From NCBI GenBank assembly GCA_027559495.1, contig JAMXSV010000021.1, forward strand, positions 372,001 through 436,000: 64,000 nucleotides of DNA. Direction: 5' to 3'. Positions 21,453-34,170 of this stretch are shown one piece after another. The DNA is from Aurifilum marmelostoma. Its lineage: Eukaryota; Ascomycota; Sordariomycetes; Diaporthales; Cryphonectriaceae. The translations under genes were made by a program, and so were the position numbers. Positions within the stretch are counted from its first letter, which is position 1; each line of letters begins with the position of its first letter. Below the pieces are notes generated by a model. It saw only the letters and a program-made list of their open reading frames with translations, did no database searches and was not told the DNA's origin.

Positions 21453-24400
21453 TTATGCATCTGAGTAGTACTCATCGTGGTAGTGAAGACCAGGGGAAGG
21501 GCCTGGCGAATAGAGGATGCTCTTCGTGTTGCCCGGCATGTTGGCGTCGTTGGGGCCAGGGAAGTACCCGCTCTTGGTGCGACGTTCGCGCTCGAACTCG
21601 GCCCATCGCTTCATGGTGATCTTGCTGCTGTCAAACTCTCCCTCGGCTTCACCATGACCACCCCCCCTTGACCTCGCCTGCCGTCTTGCGCGTATCACCC
21701 CACGAGAAGTCGTCAAACTTCCAGAAGGCGTAGGAAGGGAGGACGAAATTCCAGATAGGCAGCGAGCAGAGGTAGATGAGCATCCACACTATGTATGACC
21801 ACGATTGGGCAGTGATGATGACGAGAACGCCGGGCAGACCCAGGATCAGGCCGAGCAATACCAGGGGAATAACTTGGACTGGCCCGATGATCGAGGATAC
21901 AACTTGAGATGAATGTTAGCGCTGTGGTCTGAGGTGGCGAGACACAAGCAAATCGCGAGGTGGTGATTTTGACTTACCGACGTAGATCGTAAAAGCAATG
22001 GCAGCCGGGAGAACCAGAGTACCCATAAGCTCAATGAACACCACAAACTGCATGCTGAAACAGAAGGTGCCGCAGAGATCCCTGACGAGCACGAGCTCCA
22101 TTAGGTTGTGAATCGTCGAGTTGATCCAGCGACGTCGCTGGGAGAGAAGAACCATGAACTTGTCTGGGACCGTCGTCTTGCAGACTGCTTGAGGCACAAA
22201 CACCTGTTTTCGCTTGGGAAATGTCCGGAGCATAAGAGTCGTGAGGAAACGATCCTCTCCAAGGAGCAGAAGGTTCTTCTTGTGCAGAGTGTCGACGACG
22301 TTCTCAGAGTAGTGCTCCACCACGTCCGGGTTTGCAAGAATCGGGACCCAGTAGTTGTTACCTCCCTTCGGGGCCTTGATTCGGTACATGCAGAAACAGC
22401 CAGGCAGACAAGTCACACCTCCAAAGACCGACTCGAAAGACTTAGACTGGTGGTGAGAGATGAAGTATTCAAAGACCTGGATAGCGGTGACCCAGCTGTC
22501 GCGCTTGTTGGCGATCTTGGTCTCGCCGCAGAGACCCATGATCTCGGGATCCTTGACCATTGCGGAGACCATGTGCGTCAGGCTGTCAGGGAAGACTTTC
22601 GTATCGGCGTCCACCATCAATACTATTTCGTAGAAGTCGGGCGATATTCCAGTCACCTTCCATAGACCGTTGAACATTTCGTACTCGAGTTCAGTCATGC
22701 GCTCGTCGAACATGACCTTTTGAAGAAAGGACATGAGGATGATTTGACTGTCACGCTTGCCTCGGTTTCCAGGCTTGGAATTGCTCTCCTCTGCGGGCGT
22801 ACCGCACTTGACAACGAGCATCATGGGCACGCGTTGCTGTTTGTCGACTGGGATTCGGGACTTGGCGCCGAAATCGTAGAAACCAGAGTAGATCTTGGCC
22901 ATGTTGTGTCGCTTGGAGCCGGAAGCAACAGCGACATAAGAGAATGGCTGGACGTCCTCTGGCAAGATGGTGAAGTCCTTCATCATGCTCAAACAGTAGT
23001 CAGGAGTGGACATCTCCTCGCCTTTGCCCTTGATGATACCATCGCAAATAACGAGGATGCATTTGTGGCTGTTGGGGTAGTCGGTCGTGGCGAGGGAATC
23101 CAGTGTCGTCCGAATGCCCATCTCACCCTCGGAGTAGGCAGTGACGAGCAGGAGAGTATGCGCGAGAGGGAATCCAAAAGGCATCCAGTCTGAGGGGGGC
23201 TGTGGTACGACTGCATCGTGAATGAAACCTGCCGGACCAGGGCCCTCTGGGCTGGGCTGAGCGCCGTAGGGGTCGGAGGCCATCAAGCTGTTCCGGCTGC
23301 TGTTGGGTCCTCCATACATGGAATTTGGGTGAAGCAGGGCAGCCCCAGAGCTCTGGCTGGCCATTGTCGTCGGCATAGTCGGTCTGCGAGAGCCCCTATC
23401 AATGCCGTAGACAGTCGAGAACCGGGAGGTCGTGGGCAGGAAAGTGCTGGCCCGCTTGCTTGTGCGGTCGGAAGAGGCACCGGCGACACTGCTGCCGACA
23501 TCGCCAGGCAGACGCGCTGGCGCCCGATAGATGTCCTCGGACCAATCTTCAATCTGCTGATTCCGCTTCCTCTTGTCTGACGACTGCGATGTCTTGGAAG
23601 CCGCGTACCGTCTGCTGATGAACCATTGGAAAATGATGGCCAGGCCGAAGCGCACAACGACAACCGACAGGATAAGAACAAGTGAAAGATACAGGACGAC
23701 CTTGGACGCAATGCAGCCCACCGAGTCCGAGTCGACTGATCCAACCTTGATGATCTGCTCAAAGCACTCTGCTGTTGCCTTGTCACCAGCCTTCAGCAGC
23801 GTGTGCGTAGCGTCCCGGCCTCGAACCGCCTTGTTTGCAGCCGTGGTGTTGTCGGCAAGGTCGTTCCAGTGGCTAGGGATGGACACCTGCGACGTGTTGA
23901 ACCACTTGAGGAGGTTCAGGTCCAGCACGCTTCCAGAGTAGACCATCAGGTTCCGGGACTTGTTCGCAACGTCGTCCCAGGTGAAGTAGACATCGGCAGT
24001 AGGCGTGAGATCGTAGAATTCCGTGCGGCCCTTACTCGTGGTATGGCAGGCATATCCGAGGTAGTACGGGATTGTCAAGTTTGGTGACGTAGACCCGTCC
24101 TGGTTGAAAGTGTTGCACGGGAAGTACCAGGCCAGGTCACCGTCGTCATTCGTGGGCACATCCGAGCCTTCTGCCAGAGTAATCATGTCCTTGCACTTCC
24201 CGTTGACCTGCTGGAACAAGAAGCTGCCGTCTTGGCCGCCGTGCTTTTCAGGAAGATCGTAGAGAACGTTGGCGCCGTCTCCATCCGACTCGGCCGGTAT
24301 GCCCTCGGCAACGGGATGGTGAGAGCCGGAGAGATCGTATGCCTGGCCGAAGAAGATCATATAACCGCTATCCACGGAATTCACCTGGAGGCGCTCCGAA

Positions 24401-25185
24401 GGCGTCCCACAGACCGTCCTAGTAAAACCGAACGTGAGGAAGCCAACGCACGCCATGATAGCCGCGATGATGCTCAGAAGTCCCATTTTCTCGCGCCAGG
24501 CCCGAGCCTGGTCTTTCGACCTGATCCCAAAGCACTTCAGAATAAAGTTAGGAGCCCAGAAAGTAAGGATGGCGCAGTATATATCCCAGAGGCTTGGCGG
24601 TCGGATCTGCTCCGTTTCCTTCTTGTGTCTCCTCTTGGAGATCTTGCCGGAGTGCTTTCGGCTGTTTGCTCTCCTCCTAGAGCGGCGCTCCTTGTCGGCA
24701 TCACCGCTGCCTCCACTACTCCTCTTCTTGTCCCTAGAAGCGATCGAGTCCGAGATAGCATCATCCCTATTCGACGTGGTCAGGTATGTCGTTCCGTCGA
24801 GATCCTCGTATACCGGGTCGGTGCCAGTGCGCGAGGGCAGGGTCTGCATGTTGGCGGCATGTTGGCGGTAGTGATAGTTGGGGTGGTCCTTCCCTATCCT
24901 GTTCCGCTCTGGCTTGATCAGACTTCGCTTTCTGGACACGGGCTGATCCATGGCCCTCTCGAGGTCTGGTGACAGGGGCACATCGTCTGCTGTTGCGTTA
25001 GAGCGGGCTGGTACCGTTGTAGCGAACGAGCCGGAAGAAGTCGCACGGGAATGTAGGGTCTCTTCGCGAACTGCGTATGAATTCCCGGCCTCGACATCGT
25101 GATGTCGGCTACGGCGCGTAGATTGACGGTAGGCAGTGCGCTGCTCGTACGAGGTCCTCCCACCAGGCCTCTCGGGGAGAGACAT
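21453..25185 (-). CDS. chs-4: class IV chitin synthase (Chs3-type), C-terminus frameshifted as read
   Basis: Exon 25185-21978, a 75-nt intron (GTAAGT...CAAG), then exon 2 from 21902. It polymerises UDP-GlcNAc into chitin at the plasma membrane. The N-terminal ~190 residues are basic and disordered; membrane segments follow (IIAAIMACVGFLTFGF; a further span near residue 500), then the GT2 catalytic region with DADTK (about 858), GEDRFLTT (about 976) and the chitin synthase signature QRRRW (residues 1016-1020, bases 22126-22140), then a C-terminal cluster of membrane spans. As read, exon 2 stops at 21649 (1153 aa), but the expected tail, EFDSSKITMKRWAEFERERR, continues in the next frame to 21453. 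Removing one base of the seven-C run at 21661-21667 (+ strand) joins them, giving about 1210 aa, the usual class IV length. Met at 25185 follows a likely 5'UTR splice acceptor. Confidence 0.93.
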
Positions 25186-25189
25186 GGTT

Positions 25190-25506
25190 CTAGAAAAGAG
25201 AACAAGATTCAACGTTAGCTTTCATGGTATCAGGATACCTATGGCGCCGATGACGAGTCGACGATGTGCCTTCGCTCAGGGCCAGGGGATCTTCACCGTT
25301 GGGGAGGAAGCAAATAGAATATCTCTTGCGAGTTCGAGTGTGGAATTAGGGGCCAAGGGATTTCAGGAAAGATGGCCAAAGATTCGTATAATGAAGTACA
25401 GGAGACGCAAGATGGAAACCTTCAAAGTCACACCGAGGCTGATGTGAGACCAGGTATGTACGGGGAGGGGCAGTGTTTGTGCAGAGCAAAGTGACTAGAA
25501 ACTCAC
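25190..25506 (-). other. putative intron in the chitin synthase 5' leader
   Basis: On the minus strand a GTGAGT donor (25506) and a pyrimidine-rich CTTTTCTAG acceptor (ending 25190) bracket 317 nt immediately upstream of the ATG at 25185. The acceptor lies 4 nt before the start codon, which is why a start further upstream was not used. No transcript evidence is available here. Confidence 0.45.
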
Positions 25507-28500
25507 AATACTTGTTGTGTACGGGCTCTGGGCTCGTAACGGCGCCAGAGGTGGATATTTTGGGACTTTGGTAATGGCGAGGGTCCCTTGGAAGAAAAAC
25601 AAGGTGGTGGTTTAGGTTTATGCGGGAGACGCAGCCAGCCCCCCTTCTGGCCACTCCAGGGATGATGCAGGAAGAAGGCCACAACAACAACCACTGAGAG
25701 AGAGCCCGTAACAGGACAACTGGTTGCCCAGCCTCGGCCTTTTTCTTTCTTGCAGTAATGTCCCTTGCTGGCGGGTCGTTCTCAGCTGCGCCGGTGGGAG
25801 ACCATGGAAAATAAGCCTGGCAAATGATGGGCGTTTTCCAGGGGGGCCGTCAGATGTTGATTGATGGTATGCCGGGAATGGGGGCCACACACACGACCTT
25901 CCACTTTCTAGGCCGAGGGAGTGTGTTGCCTAGCAGCAGCGGCAGCTGTGGCGGGTTGGATCTGACCTTTGGCGAACTCGGCCGACAAAGTTGACAGCCG
26001 CCCACGTTGCGCACAGATAGCCGTGTTGATTATCAATACCGATTTACTGAATCCGCCTTCTCAGGACAGGGCTTAGAACGTGAATGAGATGCGAAAAGAC
26101 TCGATCTCTTGGCTTTGGACCGTGTCGTCGGAATGGAACGAAGGGATGGTGGAAGGGGTGAACGGTGAGAACGATGGGACTAGGACCAGGGCCAGGACCA
26201 GACCAGGACCATTTACTTGATTTCTTTTAGCGAGCGCACGATCAAAGAGGGTAGCCACGGCCGACGGAGGAGGGATCAAAGACAGTCGTGGTGGAGGGGT
26301 ACTCGGTTCACGAGGTGAGCCTCTCGACGACAAGGAAAAGAAAGAAGAAAAAAAGAGGGAGATAGGACAAATGATGGACGTTGTAAGCGACAGTAGTGAA
26401 GGCAGGCAGGCAGACTACAGAAGCACCTGAAGGATTGACAGTGGAATGACTGGTAGAATCTGTGTGGAGGGAGATTGACTGAGCCCGCTGGTGGTGGTAT
26501 TGCGAGTGATCCTTCCCTCTTAGCTGCACCTCACATTCCCAACCTTTCCCCTGAAAGTTGGGTCATCCCTGTCCACATTTCCCCCTGCCCCAAAATGTCA
26601 CCCTCGGGACACTATTAGTTACTATGTACTGCAATACTGCAATGTTGTGATAGGGTACATTTCATGGACACTGTACGGCCCATGGAAGAGGGGGGGGCCC
26701 AGACCTGCCAAGCTTCACTATGCTGTAACACCCCACTGAGCACCGCCGCCCGCCACCAGCTTCTCAACAAGCAGCAGCTGACTAGGGGAAAAAAAAGGGA
26801 GGGGAAAAAAAAAACACACAGAGCCAACAGAAGAGGTGGGGTTACATTGAACCCCAGAGCCCGTGCTCTACTGTAAGTACTAATGCTAGCCTCTCTACAG
26901 GGGCTGCATCTTTTAGAGACTGTGTGAAGAGGGAGGCGGGGACGGGCTGAGGGAGGCTGGCAGACGGAATACGATCTTAGACACCCTGTTTCCCGGTGAA
27001 CCTGAGGTAGAAACAAGGTGAGCAATAACAACGCTGCTAATATAGCGAGGCTGGGAGATTCACATGGGAAAGAGAAAGAATTCTGGACCATGTACGCAGA
27101 TTCCCTGTTTACAATACCAGAACCACCACTTCTCTACGTCACTTGTGCAGCAGGAAGCCCACACAATATAGCCTTGATTGTTACAACCACCATAGGTACC
27201 GTGGAAAGCAGATTAGATTTGGTGGTAGCGGGGCGGTATCGTTTGTGGACATGAATCAAATCAGGTATCCTCACTCTGCATCTCCACTTGTACACTGAAC
27301 GGCCCAGTCCTGCCGAACCCCAGAGCTCCGTTTTATTGATCTGCGCGGGCGATCTCATCGGGCTCCCCCTATCGCAGGAAAAAAAAAATACGATGGCGGC
27401 ACAGGACAGGACGAGACCCGACAGGCTGGGGTTTTCTCCCTTATCTCGTCCTTTCAACGGGGAAAGCTGCAGAGAATGTTTATGCATATTTTCCAGCTAT
27501 CTTGCCCTGCAGCTTGGCTCTCGGGTCTCCTGGCGCAACGGTTCGCACGCGTCGGGCAGCAGCAAGCAACCTCATCAGCGGTTCAGGAGTGGGTGATCAA
27601 CGGGGTCAGGTCGCAGTACAATCGTTGTCGGATCGGCCATTAGGTAAAATTGCAAATCTCACTCTGCGTCGCAAAGGCTGAACAGTCCGGACAACCCGGC
27701 TGTGCCTCGAGAGAGGGTCGACACGTCCTTGCTGACAGCACACAGAGAGCCAGAGGATAGAGTCTGGACAGAAGGAGCCGGGCTGCATCCTACGGGGCCC
27801 TGCCTCCAACATGCACTCCGTCAGGAACGCCTCCTGCAGGAAATGTCCAGTAATGGGACATCGGTCGCAAACGTGATCGAGGTACCTCCGTGTAGGGCCA
27901 GCTGCACCCTCCGCTTAAGCCACTTTGGGCTACTCGAGGTGAGATAGGGGCATGGGAAGGATGCAACCATCTATAATGCAGTGACATGCTGGAAAGGTGC
28001 CGCGCTGCAAGATCGACCATCGATCTGCTCGCCTCCCGATGAGTTTTTTTTTTTTTTTTCTCTTTCTTTTCTTTTCTTTTTCTTTCTTTTCCCCTTAGCG
28101 CATGACTACCGGGGTGTCCCGTGTGTGACAGCGCCACTTCGTAACACTGGCCTCAGGAAACAGGCTCGCTTTCCTGGAATCGAGAGGCACCTCGTTTTCA
28201 TTCGTAAAAAAAAGGTGCTTGCATAGAAAATGTGCGCGGTGAGCGCGGTCAAAAGCCTTTACCGCTGCCGTCTAAACCAGGGTCGACAAGTCGGAAACGA
28301 GAAGCCTCTCACGAGTGTCAAACTCAATACGAGGGGGCGCTAAGCAGGAAAAGGACTTGGTGTGGCCCCAGGCCAGTATTGGGAAGTCTAATTCTGCGGC
28401 GCGCCCCAGCCTGCAGGTCGCGGGGTGATGTGACGTGACTGCGGAAGCCCTGGAAGAAGCTTCTAAATGGACAAGTTCTGCGGGTCGTGTACCGTCCAGT

Positions 28501-28682
28501 GGCGCTTCCAGCCGGTCGGGAGCCTACTGGAATTGAGGTTTTGCACGAGACGAGCCTGGAAAAGTTCTCGTAACAGTCCACCTCTTTGTCTTGGCCCAGG
28601 CAGAAATGCTGCTCGTCTTCGCGATCGTATGAGCAGCAGTAGGGGGAGGCGCGCCAATATGGAGAGATCTGCGCAAATTCTC

Positions 28683-28704
28683 CGAGTCCTCGAGTCCTCG
28701 AGTC
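28683..28704. repeat. CGAGTCCT tandem octamer
   Basis: Two and three-quarter copies of CGAGTCCT. Confidence 0.85.
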
Positions 28705-28811
28705 AGGACTTCTCGTCCGAGGTTCATACTTTTGAGCACTGCCGAGCAGACAGATCCGTCTCGTAAGTCAGCGCCGGATCTTGCTGCCCTTAGGCACCGG
28801 GCCATAGTGCA

Positions 28812-28843
28812 TGCTCTGGTGCTCTGGTGCTCTGGTGCTTGGG
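28812..28843. repeat. TGCTCTGG tandem octamer
   Basis: Three perfect TGCTCTGG copies followed by a diverged TGCTTGGG. Confidence 0.85.
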
Positions 28844-31800
28844 TGCTACTGTCTGTAGTACAGGTTCCATAAGGCTGTTGTGTCGCACAGTGCATACGGG
28901 TAGCCTTCCCATGACCATGTCGATGAGGCGTGTTTTAGACATATGAAGCTAGCACAGGAGGGAATTAGGCGTTCAAAAATGCATGCCGCCGCTGCTGGCG
29001 TGGGTTGCAATCGATCTGCTTGGGATCGGAGAGTCATTTCGGATACTCCCATACAGACAATAAGTGCGTACTTATACCTTGGGGTGTCGTTTCGAGGGTC
29101 GCACCACAGCTAGTGACCTGGTCGTCGTCACCCCGAGGCTTCGTGACGAAGGACAGGACTGCGCTCAGTAGTGTTCTGGAATCTGAGGATCAGGTGTCGG
29201 TTACCAGCGGGGGGATTGGTATCTCATGCAGAACATCCACCTGTGCATAGTTGCTAGCTGGGCAGAGCTAGGCTATTAGCCCTGAAAAGTGTGGGAGGGC
29301 TTAAGTGGTTTGAGCTGATCTGTTCTTTGGCTCAATTCTTTTCAGGTGGGGACTCATCTGGGCGCGGAACCACTGGGCCACCATGGTGAGGGCAAGGGTT
29401 CGAGATGGACATTGGTCTCAAACACCAACGCAGGCTCGCAAAAGGCCGGTTCACACCGCAAACTTATGGGTGTGTGTGTTGTGGGTTCTGCGCCTGGGGA
29501 CCCAGTGACATCAGTATCGGCAGACACGCTATTCATTGAACTTGATGTTAATGAATATCACCTGCGTCGCGTTTTGTGAGCCCCCTCCCCCTTTTTTTTC
29601 CCACAGCTGTGTTGTGGTGTGTGGAGTAAAAGGCCTCCCGAAATCCGTAACACTGACGCGGCGTCTGCGGTTCACGGCAGCGATGAAGTGCGACTGTACC
29701 GATGTCTGGTTCCGTAAATCCGCTGGTTGACAGAGAAAGGGAATGCATGCGATCCTGATTCGCATGGCCTCCGTCTGGGTCTTCTCCTGGGATTTTGTTG
29801 TGGCCTCGTTTGGTGCACCCCCTATCTCGCTGCCTTGACTAGTATCCTAGCAATCCCCCGAGGGATGCTCCTCGAGAATCTTGGCATCAGCGGCTGGAGC
29901 GACCGTACAACCCAGTATCCGTGTAGCTTGCGTTCGAGGAGGCTGGAGAGCAGCACGCAGCCACGGCGTACAGGGCGAGGAGTTGATCCAGCTCTCTGGA
30001 CCGAGAAGACAGTCGTGTTCGTGCCCATCCGTCCGCGTGTCCTTCACACAGACTTTACTCTGTCCCCACACCGGGTCGTCATACGAGGGTTTCAGTGGGC
30101 TATCTTCTGCAGTGGATGACTGAGACTGAGCACGGCATTGCCCAACATTGCCGTCGAGTCGACCTGTGTCTGGACTGATGTGTTGTTCGGCAAGGCGCCG
30201 AAGGAAGCCGTCGAAGGCTCAAGCAGCCGCAAAGAGCCTCATCATCCATCTCAAGTTGAGCGGATTGGATGAGAACGGCCTATTTGTGTTTCCATCAGTG
30301 GCGTGAGGTGTGGATGGTGATGCCAGCGAGTGTGTGCGCAGGTGGGAGTGGAGACTGGTTGGCATGTACGGAGCGTACACAGGACTGCGACAGCGGCAAG
30401 TCTGGGGTCTTCTGCGCCCCGATCATTGCGGAAGAGTGGTACCTACGTAGTATGCTGTACGTACGAGAAGTACCTCAACACCCACTGTGGATGGCAACCA
30501 TACAGGGCGGGCCACAACGATGCTGCGAGGCAGGAAGTTGCAGTCACATAGCGCCCCCATGCCAGGGAGGTCAGTCCTTGCTCGGCCTAATTTAGCACAG
30601 GCTGATCCCTGCAGAGAGCACCTGGCACCCGAGACTAGCTGCCGTGCATTCAGTGTCGCAGGCACACACGGTACGGTATAGGTTTAACGCCGCTCGAAGG
30701 CAGCAGACGCTGCAGGCTGTACGAAGTCATAGTGCTGTACTAGAGGCAAGTCATGGGCGGACCCTTCTGACGGGATGCGCTAAGTACAGCGATCGACCTC
30801 CACTGGGAAAAACGGGGTACGTAGTACTTCAGGGTTCACGTGTGGCCCCAGTGCGACTTCCTATTTTGAGGGGTACCTTGCACTTGCACCCTTTGAACAT
30901 TGATGAATCCTGTCTGTGCTGAGCTGCTGTTCTGTGTGCAATGATCCGGCCTCGGTCTGGATCTGCTTCTTGGGTCTGCTTCCTATCCCTCTCTTCCTAC
31001 CTCACTTCCCTTCTGATCTCCTCCCACCCAAGCCTGCAGGCTGTCAGTCACATAACGACATCTCGAGGGCAGACTCTCTGTCAGTGAGACTCTGCTCGTC
31101 TGGTCTCGCTACGTGACGCCGTCATCCTCCAGTTTCTTACGGCTCAGCCTTGTTCCTGTCGTCTGTGCTTCCTCCTGTTTTTCGTCATCTTCCTTCTCGC
31201 CTCGTCTTTTTTCGGATACCATTTTTCTTCTTCTTCAGCCGCAGCAGCATTAGCCTTGTGTCTCGTGTGGTTTTTTGCCTTCCCAGTCCGTATCTTTTCT
31301 CTCTCTTTGTCTCTTGTGGGGATCGTCCGACTTCCGTCATCCCATAGACTTGTAGCATCATTTGCGCCAGAGACTACATAGTAGCTTGGCTGCCACGGAT
31401 TCCTCGGTCAGCCTTACCCCTTTCCGAAAGGACGAGCCTTCCCCTCCTCTGCGAGCCTCGAGGTCCTCTCCGAGAGATCTTCACTTCCGGCGCTCGCCAC
31501 CTTCATAACATTCGAACACCGACGACGGCACGCCGGCTTCACCACTGGTCAGCCGACTTTCGAATATTCGTACGCCAGGAGGGTAGAAGAGGAAGAGAAA
31601 CCGAAGCAAAAAAGGAAGAAAGAATAAGACAACGAAGAAAGGGTACAGCGGGGTCAATGCAGGACGAGGAAAGCCTACAGCCGTCGCAATAGCATTGTGT
31701 CAGTCACTTTACGTCCTGGGACGACTTTTCTCTCGATTCTAGCTGGGACAATTGCAGCACGGATACTTTGTCAGAGGGGAATACCATCAGGCTCAAAACC

Positions 31801-31846
31801 CTGATCCCCTTTGCAATGGCTGCTGTGGAATCCTCACCTCCACAAT

Positions 31847-34170
31847 ATGGCTCAGTCACCTCGAGTCCCGTACGGAGAAAGCCGGTCGGTTCCCCCCTGC
31901 CACGGCTCACCGCAGAGCATCCGCTCAGAAGCTGGCAAACCATTACCGCGCATCCCAATGGCCGACGGTTCGCGTATGGGACAGTCACCGGTTTCCCCGG
32001 TCAAGATGAACTTCCAACCTGAGAACTGGGCACAGCCTTCAAGCGCAACCATAGAGACGAGAGAACACTCCAGTCCAGACCGCCGGCAGCGCTCATCTGC
32101 ACCTCTAGGCATGGAGATGCCACCAATTCTTGAGGCGCCCAAGCGACCACCGCCTAGCCTTCCACTGGATTTTTCACAGCCGGAGGGAACGATACGGCGG
32201 GTCAATGCTGGCGACGGCTCTGATGCCAAGGCTGGTCCAAGCCGTGAAGAGAATGTGTCGTCTGCAGCAGATGCTAGTAGCACCGAACAGGCTCCTGCCA
32301 TGCAGGCAGACAATCGGAACAGCCGGGAGACTGATACTTCCGTATCGACGCCCAGCGTCTCTAATAAGCACACGTCGACGGAAACTTCGGTAGCAACAAG
32401 CGCCAGCTCGATTTCGGGCGGGACGAATGAATTGGAAAACGGCCAGCAGCGCAAATCAGAGGATGCTTCTACTGTGAGCTCCGCTGTCGATGATGCTGCT
32501 AATCAGCCTCAGATGGTTGCACAGCTTCAGTATCACCACCAGCCATTCACACCGCCGACCCCGACCTTCCTGAATAGCCACGATCCACGGACTTCATCAT
32601 CGCCAGACTTGTCTGAGAACGGTGCGGCTGTGAACCGCCATCTGACACCTGTTTCCAACCTCAGGAGGACCTCGCTGCCCAGGCCACAGTCTGCATACTC
32701 TGTCCATTCTGATCGCGGCCGCTCCTCGGGCCGAAATGGTACCCCAAGCATTCGCGCCCCGTCGGCTCACTCGAGCTATGCTAGGAAATCACCCAACGTC
32801 GACAACCGGCAGTCGACATACGTAGAGCTGCTGAATGTTCCTTATCCTCAGCCTGCGCCTGCACCCTTGACCATCGACAACTCGCAACTGCGGAACGCAG
32901 TAGGATCTAATGCGTCTCTACTAAGCTCACAGAAAACGCTCGACATGTACAGGCAGAATGTCAAGAAGACCAGCGACTTCTCGATACAATACTCCTTTGC
33001 AGTCTTCTTGATCTCGACTGCTCAGGACCAGGGCGTGGACGTCACGGAGCCTAAGAAGAAGTCGCCGAAGCCAGGTCATAGCCCCAGTGGCTCTTTTGCC
33101 GAAAGCGCGGAATCTGATCCCAATGATCTTTTGAAAGAAGCACGAGCCATCCTCCAGAAACTTGCCAACGCGGGATACCCTTTCGCCCAGTATTACCTTG
33201 CAGACGGCTATGCTTCGGGTCTGTTTAGCAAAGGCAAGGAAGATTACAACTCTGCCTTTCCCCTGTTCGTCCTAGCTGCGAAGCATGGTCACGCAGAGTC
33301 TGCATACCGGACCGGTCTGTGTTACGAGTTCGGGTGGGGTTGTCGAAAGGACCCTGCGAAGGCTGTCCAATTTCTGCGAACGGCAGCATCAAAGAGGCAC
33401 CCAGGCGCAATGACTAGGCTTGGAAAGGCTTGTCTCTCTGGTGATCTGGGTGAGAAGCGCTATCGAGAGGGCCTCAAGTGGCTGAAGCTGGCAGCAGAGT
33501 CGGCAGACGCCATGTACAACGCGGCACCATTCCACCTGGGGTGTCTGTATGAGACAGGGTACGGCGAAGACATCTTCAAAGACGAAGGATATGCCGCCGA
33601 GCTGTTCACACAAGCTGCCGATCTTGGTCACCCGGAGGCTAATTTCCGAATGGGAGACGCATACGAGCACGGCAAGCTCAACTGCCCGCGAGACCCAGCC
33701 TTGAGTGTCCATTTCTACACCGGCGCTGCTGAGAGAGGACACGCTGGCGCGATGATGGGTCTGTGCGCCTGGTACATGGTCGGAGCCGAACCGATCCTCG
33801 AGAAAGATGACGAGGAAGCGTACGAGTGGGCACGGAGGTCCGCTGAACTTGGTGTGTTGTGCCCTTTCTTATCTCGGTTGTTCTGTGTATCTGAAGTAAT
33901 GCTGACGATCTGACTGTCGCAGGCTATGTCAAGGCCCAGTATGCGGTGGGTTATTTCACGGAAATGGGCATTGGTTGCAGGAGGGATATCCTGGAAGCCA
34001 ACGTCTGGTATGTCAAGGCTGCAGATGCAGGGGATGACCGAGCCAGACAGAGATTGAGTGCCATCCGAGCGGCAGCGAGTGGTGGAACGCCGATGGATGT
34101 CGCCCCTCCGAAAAATCCCAATCTGAAAAAGAAATCCGGGGCAAAGGACGAGAGCTGTGTGGTAATGTGA
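31847..34170 (+). CDS. Sel1-repeat chitin synthase activator (Skt5/Chs4, CSE-7-like), prenylated
   Basis: Exons 31847-33851 and 33923-34170 join in phase over a 71-nt intron, 750 aa. The first ~430 residues are Ser/Pro-rich and disordered. Residues about 435-735 hold seven Sel1-like repeats (for example AYRTGLCYEFGWGCRKDPAKA and AQYAVGYFTEMGIGCRRDI). The protein ends KDESCVVM, a CaaX farnesylation box, as does yeast Skt5. The family activates and localises Chs3-type chitin synthase at the plasma membrane; Neurospora CSE-7 serves CHS-4 in this way. The neighbouring divergent gene is exactly that class IV synthase. The start is uncertain: an ATG at 31816 opens another frame (MAAVESSPPQYGSVTSSP) that would join this one if the six-C run at 31892-31897 had one base fewer; I use the uninterrupted frame from 31847. 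Confidence 0.92.

Larger units (their letters stand above)
25507..31846. other. long shared 5' region between chitin synthase and its activator
   Basis: About 6.3 kb with no supported coding sequence, lying between two genes that point away from each other. It contains short tandem repeats (28683-28704, 28812-28843) and T/C-rich stretches near 28049-28096. From about 30950 to 31350 the + strand is strongly C/T-rich and ATG-poor, as expected for the promoter and leader of the Sel1-repeat gene. Confidence 0.5.

Noticed and set aside
27528..27570. tRNA A-box-like sequence (TGGCGCAACGG)
   Set aside because: No B box at the right distance, and no acceptor or anticodon stem partner could be paired.
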